Positions 7,848 through 15,436 of a stretch of 27,398 nucleotides of DNA are shown piece by piece. The position numbers and the translations under genes were made by a program. The notes under the pieces were generated by a model. That model searched no databases. It was not told the DNA's origin and saw only the letters and a list, made by a program, of their open reading frames with translations. Positions within the stretch are counted from its first letter, which is position 1, and each line of letters begins with the position of its first letter. This DNA is from CAWFFV01 sp963814985 (lineage in GTDB: Bacteria; Chloroflexota; Ktedonobacteria; Ktedonobacterales; Ktedonobacteraceae), in NCBI GenBank assembly GCA_963814985.1, contig CAWFFV010000039.1:1-27398 (forward strand), in the 5' to 3' direction.

Positions 7848-8684
7848 TCAGGAGGACTGAGAGCGTTGCTGCTTCCCAGCTAATGCCGGACCAAACCCGA
7901 CTAAGCGGCGTAACCGTTCCAGAAGTGAAGGGGCTGCATCGAACTCATCGAGCGGGACCTCTTCGCCCAGGATGCGCAGTGCGGCATTGATAAAGGACTG
8001 TCCGGCACGAGAACGTTTCTCATAAACGGCAGGCTCCCCTTTATTGGTTGCAACAATGATCGTTTCATCTTCGGGGACGATACCAAGGAGATCAATACCC
8101 AACACTTCCAGCACATCCGCTACATCCATCATATCGCCTCGTCGTACCATTTCGGGACGGAGACGATTCAGAATCAGGCGCGGCTCAGGCTTTCCAGCGG
8201 CCTCTACCAGGCCAATAATGCGGTCGGCGTCACGGACAGAGGCCATCTCTGGATTTGCCACAATAACAATTTCGTCTGCGCCAACTATCGCATTGCGAAA
8301 ACCCTGTTCAATACCAGCGGGGGAGTCAATGATCACAAAGTCAAATTCCTGGCGAAGTTGCTGACACAGTTGCTCCATCTGCACACTATTCACGGCATTT
8401 TTATCGCGTGTCTGGGCGGCGGGGAGGAGGTACATTTCGGGGAGGCGCTTATCTTTAATCAGTGCTTGCCGAAGACGACATTGACCTTCAACTACATCAA
8501 CCAGATCGTAAACGATGCGGTTCTCTAATCCCAGCACGGCATCGAGGTTACGCAGGCCGATATCTCCATCCACCAGGGCGACCTTTTTCCCCTGCATTGC
8601 AATAGCTGTTCCCAGGTTTGCGGTCGTCGTCGTTTTGCCAACACCACCTTTACCTGATGTAATCGTAATGATCCGGCTATCCAT
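7848..8684 (-). CDS. minD: Septum site-determining ATPase MinD
   Basis: A deviant-Walker ATPase of the ParA/MinD family that binds the membrane in the ATP form and recruits MinC and MinE. The 278-residue product has the deviant Walker A SGKGGVGKTTTT (about 10-20), VALVDGDIGLRNLDAVLGLE with switch I, the FVIIDSPAGIEQG Walker B/switch II segment, and NRLRPEMVRRGDM. Near the C-terminus SLLERLRRLVGFG looks like the amphipathic membrane-targeting helix of MinD. The start at 8684 has AGGGAG about 6 nt upstream. It is the middle gene of minC-minD-minE, 114 bp after minC and 15 bp before minE. Confidence 0.96.
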   Translation of the reverse strand: MDSRIITITSGKGGVGKTTTTANLGTAIAMQGKKVALVDGDIGLRNLDAVLGLENRIVYDLVDVVEGQCRLRQALIKDKRLPEMYLLPAAQTRDKNAVNSVQMEQLCQQLRQEFDFVIIDSPAGIEQGFRNAIVGADEIVIVANPEMASVRDADRIIGLVEAAGKPEPRLILNRLRPEMVRRGDMMDVADVLEVLGIDLLGIVPEDETIIVATNKGEPAVYEKRSRAGQSFINAALRILGEEVPLDEFDAAPSLLERLRRLVGFGPALAGKQQRSQSS

Positions 8685-8798
8685 GTCACACTCCCTATGA
8701 AGAACCGTTGAGACTTCGGTAGGAGAACATTGCGTTATTGGCTCCTCTCGCCTGTTAGTATATCATGAATTGTCGTACATAAAAAGTTCTAGCCAGCG

Positions 8799-9638
8799 TT
8801 ATTTGCGTGGGGCGCGCCCACTCACCCAGGTTTCAACCACGATTTGCTCATTTCTGATCGAGGCTACTTCTGGACGAAGTGGTGCCTCGAAGCCCTCTGG
8901 AGGCCGTGAGAGCAAATGACCGATGCGCAATTGTACTGGTGACAACTGGAGTGAGCAGACGAGCGAGTTTTCGTTATCGGGATAGCCGGCATGGACCATG
9001 CCACGCAAGACTCCCCATACGATAATATCCCCGCCTGCAACAATTTCTGCGCCGGGATTGACGTCACCAAGAATCACCACATTACTATGATGGTGGATAG
9101 CTTGCCCTGACCTGACGGTGCGTCGTAAGAAGAGCGTATCATCGGATTCGCGTGAATCACGTTGAGAGGGTTCTATCTCTGGTGTCATATTGCTCTCTGT
9201 AAAGGGGAGTGTGATAGTCTTCTTAACCTCTCTAGGTGTTTCCGTCACTCGTTCTAGCGGCGTGACAGACATCTGATAGTGAGCGAGCAGGTCTTCGAGT
9301 TGTAAACGCTCACTCATACGCAGGTTTCGGCGACTGGTGTCTACTGTCAGAGATGCACCTCGAAAAAACGTCGGGGCCTCTGCAAGGCGATCAGCCAGCG
9401 CTTTGAGCAGTTCACCAAAGGGGGTGTCTGGCTCCAGGGTCAAAAGTAAGCCACCACGTGTCCCTTTTATGGCAATAAATCCTTGCACAGACAGCTTCTC
9501 CTCCCTTTCCAGTCTGTCTAATTGCTTTCGTTCTTCCGCTGTGTCTCTACCCGAATAATCCTCTATACACATGTAACCCCGTTTGCTTTGTAAGCAGGAT
9601 GAATTAAGCAATGCATTTGCTATACGAGTACGGTCCAT
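8799..9638 (-). CDS. minC: Septum site-determining protein MinC
   Basis: MinC inhibits FtsZ polymerisation when carried to the membrane by MinD. The 279-residue product has an N-terminal extension, then the MinC_N region (VQGFIAIKGTRGGLLLTLEP...FFRGASLTVDTSRRNL...LLAHYQMSVTPL, about 50-145), a charged linker, and the beta-helix MinC_C domain RTVRSGQAIHHHSNVVILGDVNPGAEIVAGGDIIVWGVLRGMVHAG with C-terminal LRIGHLLSRPPE. It is longer than E. coli MinC (231 residues) because of the N-terminal extension and linker. The start at 9638 lies about 27 nt after the predicted transcription start; its ribosome site (AAGGTG) is distant, and an internal ATG before CIEDYSG is an alternative. Confidence 0.93.
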   Translation of the reverse strand: MDRTRIANALLNSSCLQSKRGYMCIEDYSGRDTAEERKQLDRLEREEKLSVQGFIAIKGTRGGLLLTLEPDTPFGELLKALADRLAEAPTFFRGASLTVDTSRRNLRMSERLQLEDLLAHYQMSVTPLERVTETPREVKKTITLPFTESNMTPEIEPSQRDSRESDDTLFLRRTVRSGQAIHHHSNVVILGDVNPGAEIVAGGDIIVWGVLRGMVHAGYPDNENSLVCSLQLSPVQLRIGHLLSRPPEGFEAPLRPEVASIRNEQIVVETWVSGRAPRK

Positions 9639-9671
9639 ATGTGTACATACATATGCACCTTGACACCATAC

Positions 9672-9700
9672 AGTATAAGCATGTAAGCTACAAAACGCAA
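9672..9700 (-). promoter_or_regulatory. Sigma-70-type promoter of the min operon
   Basis: Reading the minus strand: TTGCGT (9700-9695), 17-nt spacer, TATACT (9677-9672). This places transcription start near 9665, about 27 nt before the minC ATG. Confidence 0.65.
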
Positions 9701-9764
9701 TAGACCAGAGTCATGAATAGCCGCAATGGGAGTATGCTGAACCCACCATGTGACTTATGCTCTG

Positions 9765-10934
9765 TTAGATATCTTGCGGAGGGTGAATGTGTTGTGTTGT
9801 GTTCGTATCAGCCGAATCTGAATCCAACGTTATACCCTGCATTGTCTGCTCCATCAGGTAGTGGATCACCGCCTGGGTACTGCCCGTCTCTTTATAGACA
9901 GCGATCTGGCGATCTGCTCCGGTACCGCGTGGGTCCTCAAGCAGTTCACGTACGTAGTCAATCTCGCGCCTGCTGCCCAGATCATCAATCACGTCATCGA
10001 CAAAATCGAGCATCTCGCCAAGAGATTTGCGCATACTTAAGCGGCGTTTCTGGACAAAATCGACCACCTCAGCGTCCATCCCATGGCGTGACGCCAACCA
10101 TTTGTTCTCGTCAATATAGCGAGAGGGGAGCACATATGTTGTCATATTTCGCTGATAGAGCCATGATAGCTTGGCTACCAGTGCCTGGCAGATGGCCGTG
10201 ATTGCCATAGTATCCTCGAAAGTTGCGGGCATATCACAGATGCGAAACTCAAGGGTAGGAAAGAATGGGTGCGGTCGGATATCCCACCAGACGCGTTTGC
10301 CATTGTCCACGCAAGTAGTATCTACGAGATCTTGTACATAGTGATCAAACTCGTTCGTCGAATTAAACAGGTCGGGGATACCAGAGCGAGGAAAGCGTTT
10401 CCAGACTACTACACGGTATGATTTCATGCCAGTAAAGCGACCCGCCCAGAAGGGTGAATTGCTTGAAATGGCAAGCAGATGAGGTAGCCATGTGCGTAGT
10501 TGATTTATGAGAGGAATAGCCATCTCATGTTTGGGTAGTCCGACGTGAACATGCAAGGCGAAAATTAAGATGGAACGTCCAACGTCTTGATATTCCTCTT
10601 CGAGTTCTTCGTAGCGTTTATTGCTTGTTCGTGTCTGGCTGGCCCAATGTGCCGTTGGATGAGTACCTGCACTGATGAGAGCAAGACCCTCTGATTCTAG
10701 CAGACGAGCCAGGTCAGTACGCAATTTGTGTAGTTCTATGCGTGCTGCAGGAATGGTAGGACAAACATTCGTCACAAGTTCTACGGCAGACTGCAACATT
10801 TCTGCTTTAATATTTTCTCCGAAGATGGGTAAACCTTTTTCCAAAATGGTGTGAATGTGTGAAGCCAGCTGACCGGTATGTTTATCCACCATCTGAAACT
10901 CTTGTTCAATTCCGAGAGTGAAAGGCTGTGCCAT
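9765..10934 (-). CDS. Carboxylate-amine ligase, YbdK/GCS2 family
   Basis: A member of the glutamate-cysteine ligase 2 family (YbdK-type ATP-dependent carboxylate-amine ligase), which has weak or unproven gamma-glutamylcysteine synthetase activity in studied members. The 389-residue product starts FTLGIEQEFQMVDKHTGQL, with the family's GIEQE/GxExE metal-binding segment, and contains LISAGTHPTAHW, FALHVHVGLP, SSNSPFWAGRFTGMKSYR and WWDIRPHPFFPTLEFRICDMPATFEDTMAI, all typical of the ATP-grasp-like GCS2 fold. The ATG at 10934 has AAGGAG 8 nt upstream. No glutathione synthetase is nearby, so the product might be another amide-linked compound. The gene lies between minC and cdd on the same strand but with long spacers. 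Confidence 0.92.
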   Translation of the reverse strand: MAQPFTLGIEQEFQMVDKHTGQLASHIHTILEKGLPIFGENIKAEMLQSAVELVTNVCPTIPAARIELHKLRTDLARLLESEGLALISAGTHPTAHWASQTRTSNKRYEELEEEYQDVGRSILIFALHVHVGLPKHEMAIPLINQLRTWLPHLLAISSNSPFWAGRFTGMKSYRVVVWKRFPRSGIPDLFNSTNEFDHYVQDLVDTTCVDNGKRVWWDIRPHPFFPTLEFRICDMPATFEDTMAITAICQALVAKLSWLYQRNMTTYVLPSRYIDENKWLASRHGMDAEVVDFVQKRRLSMRKSLGEMLDFVDDVIDDLGSRREIDYVRELLEDPRGTGADRQIAVYKETGSTQAVIHYLMEQTMQGITLDSDSADTNTTQHIHPPQDI

Positions 10935-11281
10935 AGCATTCTCCTTCCGAGATAGAGATCACTGTGAAGTCTTTAACATGTCAGAGAACACGGATCTACA
11001 TCGGTCTGTACAGGTTGTAACCGCAGGATAGAGCGTGATGAAGGGGGAGGAGTACGCAGTTCTGTAAAAGACGTTTGGCTGGGATTCATAGAACGGATGG
11101 GCCGGATGTAGAACGAAAGGGGGAGGGCAAGGAAACAAAGGATCACACGACACCGCCAAAAGAGACTGACACTGTTTTGGCTGGTCGTGGTGCGTGAGTG
11201 CGCATATCCGCATACAAGCACCTCTGAGTGAACGCCTTATTGCATAAGTTGCACTAGAGCACCGTACTACCAGAGATAAAT
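10935..11281. other. Intergenic region upstream of the ligase gene
   Basis: About 350 bp with no convincing gene. Two overlapping minus-strand frames (10959-11213 and 10973-11221) have low-complexity, domain-free translations. It presumably carries the ligase promoter, which was not identified. Confidence 0.5.
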
Positions 11282-11325
11282 GTCCAGGTAACTGGAGCGT
11301 ACACAGGTTGTGTATGCTGCTGGAC
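11282..11325 (-). terminator. Hairpin downstream of cdd
   Basis: GTCCAG (11282-11287) pairs with CTGGAC (11320-11325), and inside it GC(g)TACACA-ggt-TGTGTA(t)GC forms a further stem. On the minus strand it lies about 34 nt after the cdd stop and is followed by an ATTTAT tract, so it is likely the cdd terminator. Confidence 0.5.
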
Positions 11326-11358
11326 CAAGCGGAATTCCTCTAATCTCTACTTCTGACC

Positions 11359-11745
11359 TTATAGCCCGAAGGCATAAGGGAGTAAATCAGCGATGGAGAA
11401 ATCTCGCTCAATACCGTCAATATATACTACCGCATTTGGAGCTAGATCTGCAAGCCATTGTCGGCATGCTCCACAGGGAGTACGTTCGTTGAGTGGAGCA
11501 CTGGTAGCTGTATCGATGCAAGCCAGCGCCACCTGTGTAATCGACCGGGCACCATCTGAGAGAGCCGCCGCCAGGGCTGAGCGCTCGGCACAAAGTGTCA
11601 GACCATAGCTGGAGATCTCGATATTGACACCTACATAGATCTTCTCCTCGGCAACCAGGGCTGCTCCTACACGAAAGTGCGAATAGGGGCAATGTGCCCT
11701 CAGAGCCACTTGCCGTGCCAGGGCTAATAAAGCATCGCGTTCCAT
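11359..11745 (-). CDS. cdd: Cytidine deaminase
   Basis: Zinc-dependent deaminase converting (deoxy)cytidine to (deoxy)uridine in pyrimidine salvage; the 128-residue length fits the small homotetrameric class. Visible are CPYSHFRVGAAL (about 19-30), the catalytic CAE at 52-54 with Cys zinc ligand and Glu proton shuttle in TLCAERSALAAAL, and the second zinc motif PCGAC at 90-94 in ERTPCGACRQWLADL. The ATG at 11745 has GAGGTG about 9 nt upstream. It is a monocistronic gene divergent from the response regulator. Confidence 0.96.
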   Translation of the reverse strand: MERDALLALARQVALRAHCPYSHFRVGAALVAEEKIYVGVNIEISSYGLTLCAERSALAAALSDGARSITQVALACIDTATSAPLNERTPCGACRQWLADLAPNAVVYIDGIERDFSIADLLPYAFGL

Positions 11746-11796
11746 AAGTTTTGCACCTCGTATCTTACTGATATCCTATTGAGTCACATTTTTGTG

Positions 11797-11826
11797 TCGA
11801 TAGGTAGTATCATGTAACTGTGTCAA
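11797..11826 (-). promoter_or_regulatory. Likely cdd promoter
   Basis: Minus strand: perfect TTGACA (11826-11821), 18-nt spacer, TATCGA (11802-11797). Transcription would start about 45 nt before the cdd ATG. The -10 is a weak match. Confidence 0.5.
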
Positions 11827-11954
11827 CAGTACTTTCCAGTAAAAGTAGCCGTAAACGTGACTATTGCTAGCCCAAATTGTATCATGATGTTACCTCTTCA
11901 CAGACATCGCGTTACTAAGGTTGAGTGATTAGTTTATGAGTTTGTTTTGTCCTC

Positions 11955-11968
11955 TGTACATTGGTACA
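11955..11968. promoter_or_regulatory. Palindromic operator candidate TGTAC-attg-GTACA
   Basis: A perfect 5-bp dyad with 4-bp spacer about 40 bp before the response-regulator start. No factor can be assigned; the site could be autoregulatory. Confidence 0.3.
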
Positions 11969-12006
11969 TCTTTGTATTGTAATATAGGCCCGCAGGAGGA
12001 ACACGA

Positions 12007-12705
12007 GTGAAAATCATGGTGGCGGATGACGATCGTGACATGGTAGACATGCTGAGCTATTGGCTCAAGGGACATGGGTATGACGTGGTACGTGCTTTTG
12101 ATGGAGAGCAAGCCATAAAGCGCTGGCGTGAAACGTTACCAGATCTCGTCATTCTTGATATTCAAATGCCCAAGCTCGATGGTTTTGAAGTCTGTCGCCA
12201 GATGCGCACGGAAACCAACTCGATGGTTTTAATCCTGACTGCCCACGATCGCGAAGACGACGAAGTACGTGGGCTGGAAATGGGCGCAGACGATTACTTA
12301 CGCAAACCTTTCAGCCCCCGGCAACTCCTGGCGCGTATCAAAGCTGTGATGCGGCGTTCCACCACCACGCGGGGTCTCTCGGGTACTTCTGCGATTACGG
12401 TTGGACCAGTGACGTTAGACGCAATGCGGCATGAAGTGACCAGAGATAGTACCAAGGTTCGGTTAACGCCGACGGAGAGTCGCTTACTTCATTTACTGAT
12501 CACGCATACCGGTCAGGTCTTGACGACCGATATGATTATTGAGCGTGTGTGGGGTTATGATGAAGCTGGAGACTCAGGCCTGGTGAAGACACATATTCGT
12601 CACTTGCGCCAGAAGGTCGAGCCAGATCCCAATAGCCCGCAGTATATCATGACCGTGCCAGGAGTTGGCTATACCTTTGCAGCCCCTATCACTGTTGAGT
12701 CTTGA
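12007..12705 (+). CDS. OmpR/PhoB-family response regulator (orphan)
   Basis: A 232-residue two-component regulator. The receiver domain (about 1-115) has the acidic pair D7-D8, phospho-acceptor D51 in LVILDIQMPKLDGF, T78 in LILTAH and K100 in RKPF. The C-terminal winged-helix DNA-binding domain (about 130-228) runs from VTLDAMRHEVTRDSTKVRLTPTE to VKTHIRHLRQKVEPDPNSPQYIMTVPGVGYTF. The GTG start at 12007 has a near-perfect AGGAGGA ending 6 nt before it. No histidine kinase gene is adjacent, so its partner is elsewhere. It is followed by its own terminator, which separates it from the GGDEF/MshEN gene. Confidence 0.95.
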   Translation: MKIMVADDDRDMVDMLSYWLKGHGYDVVRAFDGEQAIKRWRETLPDLVILDIQMPKLDGFEVCRQMRTETNSMVLILTAHDREDDEVRGLEMGADDYLRKPFSPRQLLARIKAVMRRSTTTRGLSGTSAITVGPVTLDAMRHEVTRDSTKVRLTPTESRLLHLLITHTGQVLTTDMIIERVWGYDEAGDSGLVKTHIRHLRQKVEPDPNSPQYIMTVPGVGYTFAAPITVES

Positions 12706-12720
12706 AGAGACTTTCTAGTG

Positions 12721-12748
12721 AATGTCCTGCTAGCCCAGGCAGGACATT
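12721..12748 (+). terminator. Terminator of the response-regulator gene
   Basis: AATGTCCTGC (12721-12730) and GCAGGACATT (12739-12748) form a 10-bp stem with an 8-nt loop, followed by TCTTTA. It lies 16 nt after the stop codon. Confidence 0.7.
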
Positions 12749-13000
12749 TCTTTAGGGAGATTGTCTCCTCTTAACCAGCTTCTTTGCATCTTAACCATAT
12801 CACAACGGAATATTCATCCTGTCTTTCTGCCAATTCAGGTATAATTCTTTAATCATTTGTAACAAAGCGATCTTTGTAAAATAATCAGGTGTACTCTGAA
12901 GGCGTGCAATCGACCTGGAAACATAAGAGAAGAAAGCACTGCGGGCATTTTTCTTTCCTCTCTCTGTCTAAAGGCATGAGAGTCCCCAGAAAGGAGTTTT

Positions 13001-13967
13001 ATGGGTCAGAGAAGAAGGGATGGATTGTCTCTTGCGAAGGGACATCAGGCAGCTTCAACCGTTCAGCTAAAGCCAGAAAATCAGGCAGCTGAAATATTGG
13101 AGTACTGTCATTGCTTGCCCTTCTCTTCGCTGCACCATCTTTCACAGAAAGACCATGAGAGTCTCATACCCACTGCCGCGATCTTAAATGATCGACTACA
13201 TACCCTGCTGGACGAATTAGTTCCCCACTTCGACCCCTTTAAGTATTTTATTGCTTCATGTCTCTCAAGTGGAACAGGCACAGATGGTTTCCGAAGATGC
13301 TGTTGTTTCTCCCCGGTGTCACTATCATGTCAATCAGGGGCTGCTGGAACAAATTTTGGCAAATGTGCGTCGTGTCATCAGGGCTAATGATCAAATATTG
13401 ATGCAGGATAATTCAGGAGGGATGCTGGCTTTGCCTCATGTTGATGAGTCGGGGGTGTACAGTGTTTTGGAGCGTGTCTCTCGTAGTCTCAGTCTCTTGC
13501 AAGCAGAAACGATGATCCCACCATTGACTCGTGAAACAACCATCCTCATAGGGTGTGGCACTTGCCCGAACCCCCGAACCTCTGTTGAACAACTTCTCTA
13601 CCATACGGGTCTCGTGGCACGACGTTTCACACTCCGTCCAGCGATTACCAGACATCTTTGGGATACCATGCCCCCACCAGGGCAGGAAATTGGGCGAAGT
13701 GGTTCTACTACAGGGTTACTGAGTGTGCCTTTTCTGGATCTACCAAGAGAGTTGTCTGCTTGCTTAAAACGACTCATCCCCTATCAGTTAGCTGAAGAAC
13801 TACGCTGTGTTCCTGTTGGTCGTGACCAACAGTATCTCACGGTTGCCATGGCGGATCCGGGGAATACCGAAAATGTGCGTCATTTGCAGGAAATAACAGG
13901 TATGACAATCTTCCCCGTTTCTTGCAAAGAAGAAGATCTGGATGCTTTATTGCTCAAAGCCTGGTAG
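13001..13967 (+). CDS. Degenerate GGDEF-like domain fused to an MshEN (GspE N-terminal) domain (one frameshift)
   Basis: The start at 13001 has AAGGAG 4 nt upstream. One surplus T in the run 13238-13240 breaks the frame; removing it gives a 321-residue protein. Residues about 70-200 align by eye with diguanylate-cyclase order: DPLSILLLHV (as in PLALLLLDI), LLEQILANVRRVIRANDQILMQDNSGGMLALPHVDESGVYSVLERV (as in the helix leading to GGDEF...LLP.AD..GA), then TTILIGCGT (as in VTVSIGVA). The signature GGDEF is replaced by NSGGML, so cyclase activity is not expected. The C-terminal 75 residues (LKRLIPYQLAEELRCVPVGRDQQYLTVAMADPGNTENVRHLQEITGMTIFPVS) match the second half of the MshEN/T2SSE_N fold found before PilB/GspE ATPases. 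No ATPase domain follows. It may be a signalling or scaffold protein. An HTH protein lies downstream on the same strand. Confidence 0.75.
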
Positions 13968-14075
13968 CTCAGAGCATTGTTTGGGTGGCATGTGGTGAAT
14001 ATCTTCCCTGTTTACCTGAAAAATTAACCATTTCGCAACTTTTCCTTAACTTGGAAAAGCATCACCATTGGTTAC

Positions 14076-14081
14076 TATAAT
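14076..14081 (+). promoter_or_regulatory. -10 element upstream of the HTH gene
   Basis: A perfect TATAAT about 98 nt before the ATG at 14179; TTGGAA 19 nt upstream is a possible but widely spaced -35. Confidence 0.4.
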
Positions 14082-14178
14082 ATGTAATGAGACAAATATT
14101 TGTATCTCGTGATACGCTTTTCTCGTCAACATTGTTAGTGTCAAGTGCACTTATTTACCATTTTATAAGGAGAAACTC

Positions 14179-14388
14179 ATGGTTGTGCAGATGATCCAGG
14201 ATGATGTCCTTTTAACTTTCAAAGAAGCAATGAGTTACCTGCAAGTAAGCCGCTCGACCCTTTATCGGCTGATGTGGTCTGGACAGTTGATCGGTCATAA
14301 GGTAGGAAGCACCTGGCGCTTTTATCGTGAGGACCTGCGGGCCTGTGTTGACCGTGAAGTTCCGGTTGCAACGATGATGATCAGCTAG
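14179..14388 (+). CDS. Excisionase-family (MerR-like) helix-turn-helix protein
   Basis: A 69-residue DNA-binding protein of the HTH_17/excisionase type: LTFKEAMSYLQVSRSTLYRLMWSGQLIGHKVGSTWRFYREDLRACVD, with the winged-helix order of helix, turn, recognition helix (VSRSTLYRLM) and the K.G..WRF..EDL wing. GGAG lies 6-9 nt before the ATG. No integrase or phage gene is near, so it is more likely a small chromosomal regulator than a phage excisionase. It follows the GGDEF/MshEN gene by about 210 bp with its own -10, so they may be related in function but not strictly co-transcribed. Confidence 0.85.
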   Translation: MVVQMIQDDVLLTFKEAMSYLQVSRSTLYRLMWSGQLIGHKVGSTWRFYREDLRACVDREVPVATMMIS

Positions 14389-14468
14389 TTTCGTGTATAG
14401 TTATTCTAATGGGTTCAGAATTATTTATGTATGAAGAATTGATGCGGGTGGTATAGGGTATAGCTAAT

Positions 14469-14550
14469 AAAAGAATCTCATGAAAAAATAGCACAGTGGC
14501 CAGAACAAGTTTTGTTCTGGCCACTGTGCTATTTTTCATGAGATTCTTTT
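14469..14550. terminator. Long bidirectional terminator hairpin
   Basis: A 39-bp stem (14469-14508 with 14512-14550), one bulged A and a 3-nt loop; the core is GCACAGTGGCCAGAACAA. Outer A/T tracts (AAAAGAATC and GATTCTTTTT) give a U-tail in both directions. It separates the convergent HTH gene and the membrane-protein gene. Confidence 0.85.
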
Positions 14551-14567
14551 TCCTGATTGCAGAGTGG

Positions 14568-15425
14568 TTAGATACTATCGAAATCGGTGATTTTCCAGGT
14601 GTTGCCCAATTGTTGCACAGTGAGTAAGGCATTGTACTGCAGATTTTTTCGGCCTATCTCTACAATAATGGTGAGATGAGAAAGATCGGGGCCGGTCGTC
14701 GAGTTGGGATCAGCCGCAGTAGGAGCATCTGGCGTATAGGTAAGAACTGGGCCATAGTGATCATCTCGACTCCGGGCTTGTTGTATAAACTGGTCCAGCG
14801 TTAAGCCGCTTATTGTCCCTTGTGGGGCCAGGTAGCTATAGGCAGCCGAATAGTTTTTGGCCTGGATATCTGCATAATAATTGTTGACAACATTGGTAGA
14901 GTCGGTGAATTGTTGGAATGTTGTAGAGGCAAAGTTATAGGTTCCCCAGCCACATAAGCTACAGGCGGCGAGAAGGGCTATGCTGAGAACACTGACTACG
15001 ATCCAGATCCACCTGCGTGACTTTTTGACAGGAGGAGGAATGGGGACAAAAGGTTGTCCCACAGGCGATGGGCCTGGGGAGTATCCCTGTTGCGATGGTG
15101 CGTATCCGGGTGGAACTGTATACATCGGCGCTGGTGGAAGAAGAGGAGGTCGCGCAGGTTCTACCTGTGCAGCCTGGTAGAATGTAGGAGGTGGCGGATA
15201 TATCAGTCCCTGGCGTATTGCCTCCGCTGAGGGAAGTTGTTCATCGGCAGCCCCTTTTTCCTCTGGTTGTACCTGGGAAGAGGAAGTGTATGGTGAAGGA
15301 AAGCCCTCCTGTAATGCATGTTCTTCTGCTGAGTCTTTCGTAGCAGATTGCAACGTGTTATCTGTTGAAAACTCGTAGAGTGGCTGTTGCTGTATTTCTT
15401 CGGATGATTGATCAGGGGTTTGCAT
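14568..15425 (-). CDS. Proline-rich single-span membrane protein with extracytoplasmic domain
   Basis: Not assigned to a named function. The 285-residue product has an acidic, Gln/Ser-rich N-terminal region (1-70), a Pro/Tyr-rich linker (about 75-133, including PPPPTFYQ and PPGYAPSQQGYSPGPSPVGQP), a basic KKSRR stop-transfer, one membrane segment (WIWIVVSVLSIALLAACSLCGWG, about 140-160) and a C-terminal domain of about 120 residues with VVNNYYADIQAKNYSAAYSYLAP...LTLDQFIQQA and a terminal LGNTWKITDFDSI. The last domain resembles the DUF4878/NTF2-like folds of Gram-positive and Chloroflexota surface proteins. It starts 11 bp after the upstream regulator gene, whose stop overlaps the ribosome-site region, so the two form an operon. 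Confidence 0.8.
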   Translation of the reverse strand: MQTPDQSSEEIQQQPLYEFSTDNTLQSATKDSAEEHALQEGFPSPYTSSSQVQPEEKGAADEQLPSAEAIRQGLIYPPPPTFYQAAQVEPARPPLLPPAPMYTVPPGYAPSQQGYSPGPSPVGQPFVPIPPPVKKSRRWIWIVVSVLSIALLAACSLCGWGTYNFASTTFQQFTDSTNVVNNYYADIQAKNYSAAYSYLAPQGTISGLTLDQFIQQARSRDDHYGPVLTYTPDAPTAADPNSTTGPDLSHLTIIVEIGRKNLQYNALLTVQQLGNTWKITDFDSI

Positions 15426-15436
15426 AATATACTATC

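Noticed and set aside
10959..11221. Two overlapping minus-strand frames upstream of the carboxylate-amine ligase gene
   Set aside because: Domain-free, Cys/Pro/Ser-rich translations in two different frames of the same stretch; neither has a good start.
14179..14388. Phage or integrative-element excisionase
   Set aside because: The HTH matches excisionase-like proteins, but no integrase, attachment repeats or phage genes are in the window.
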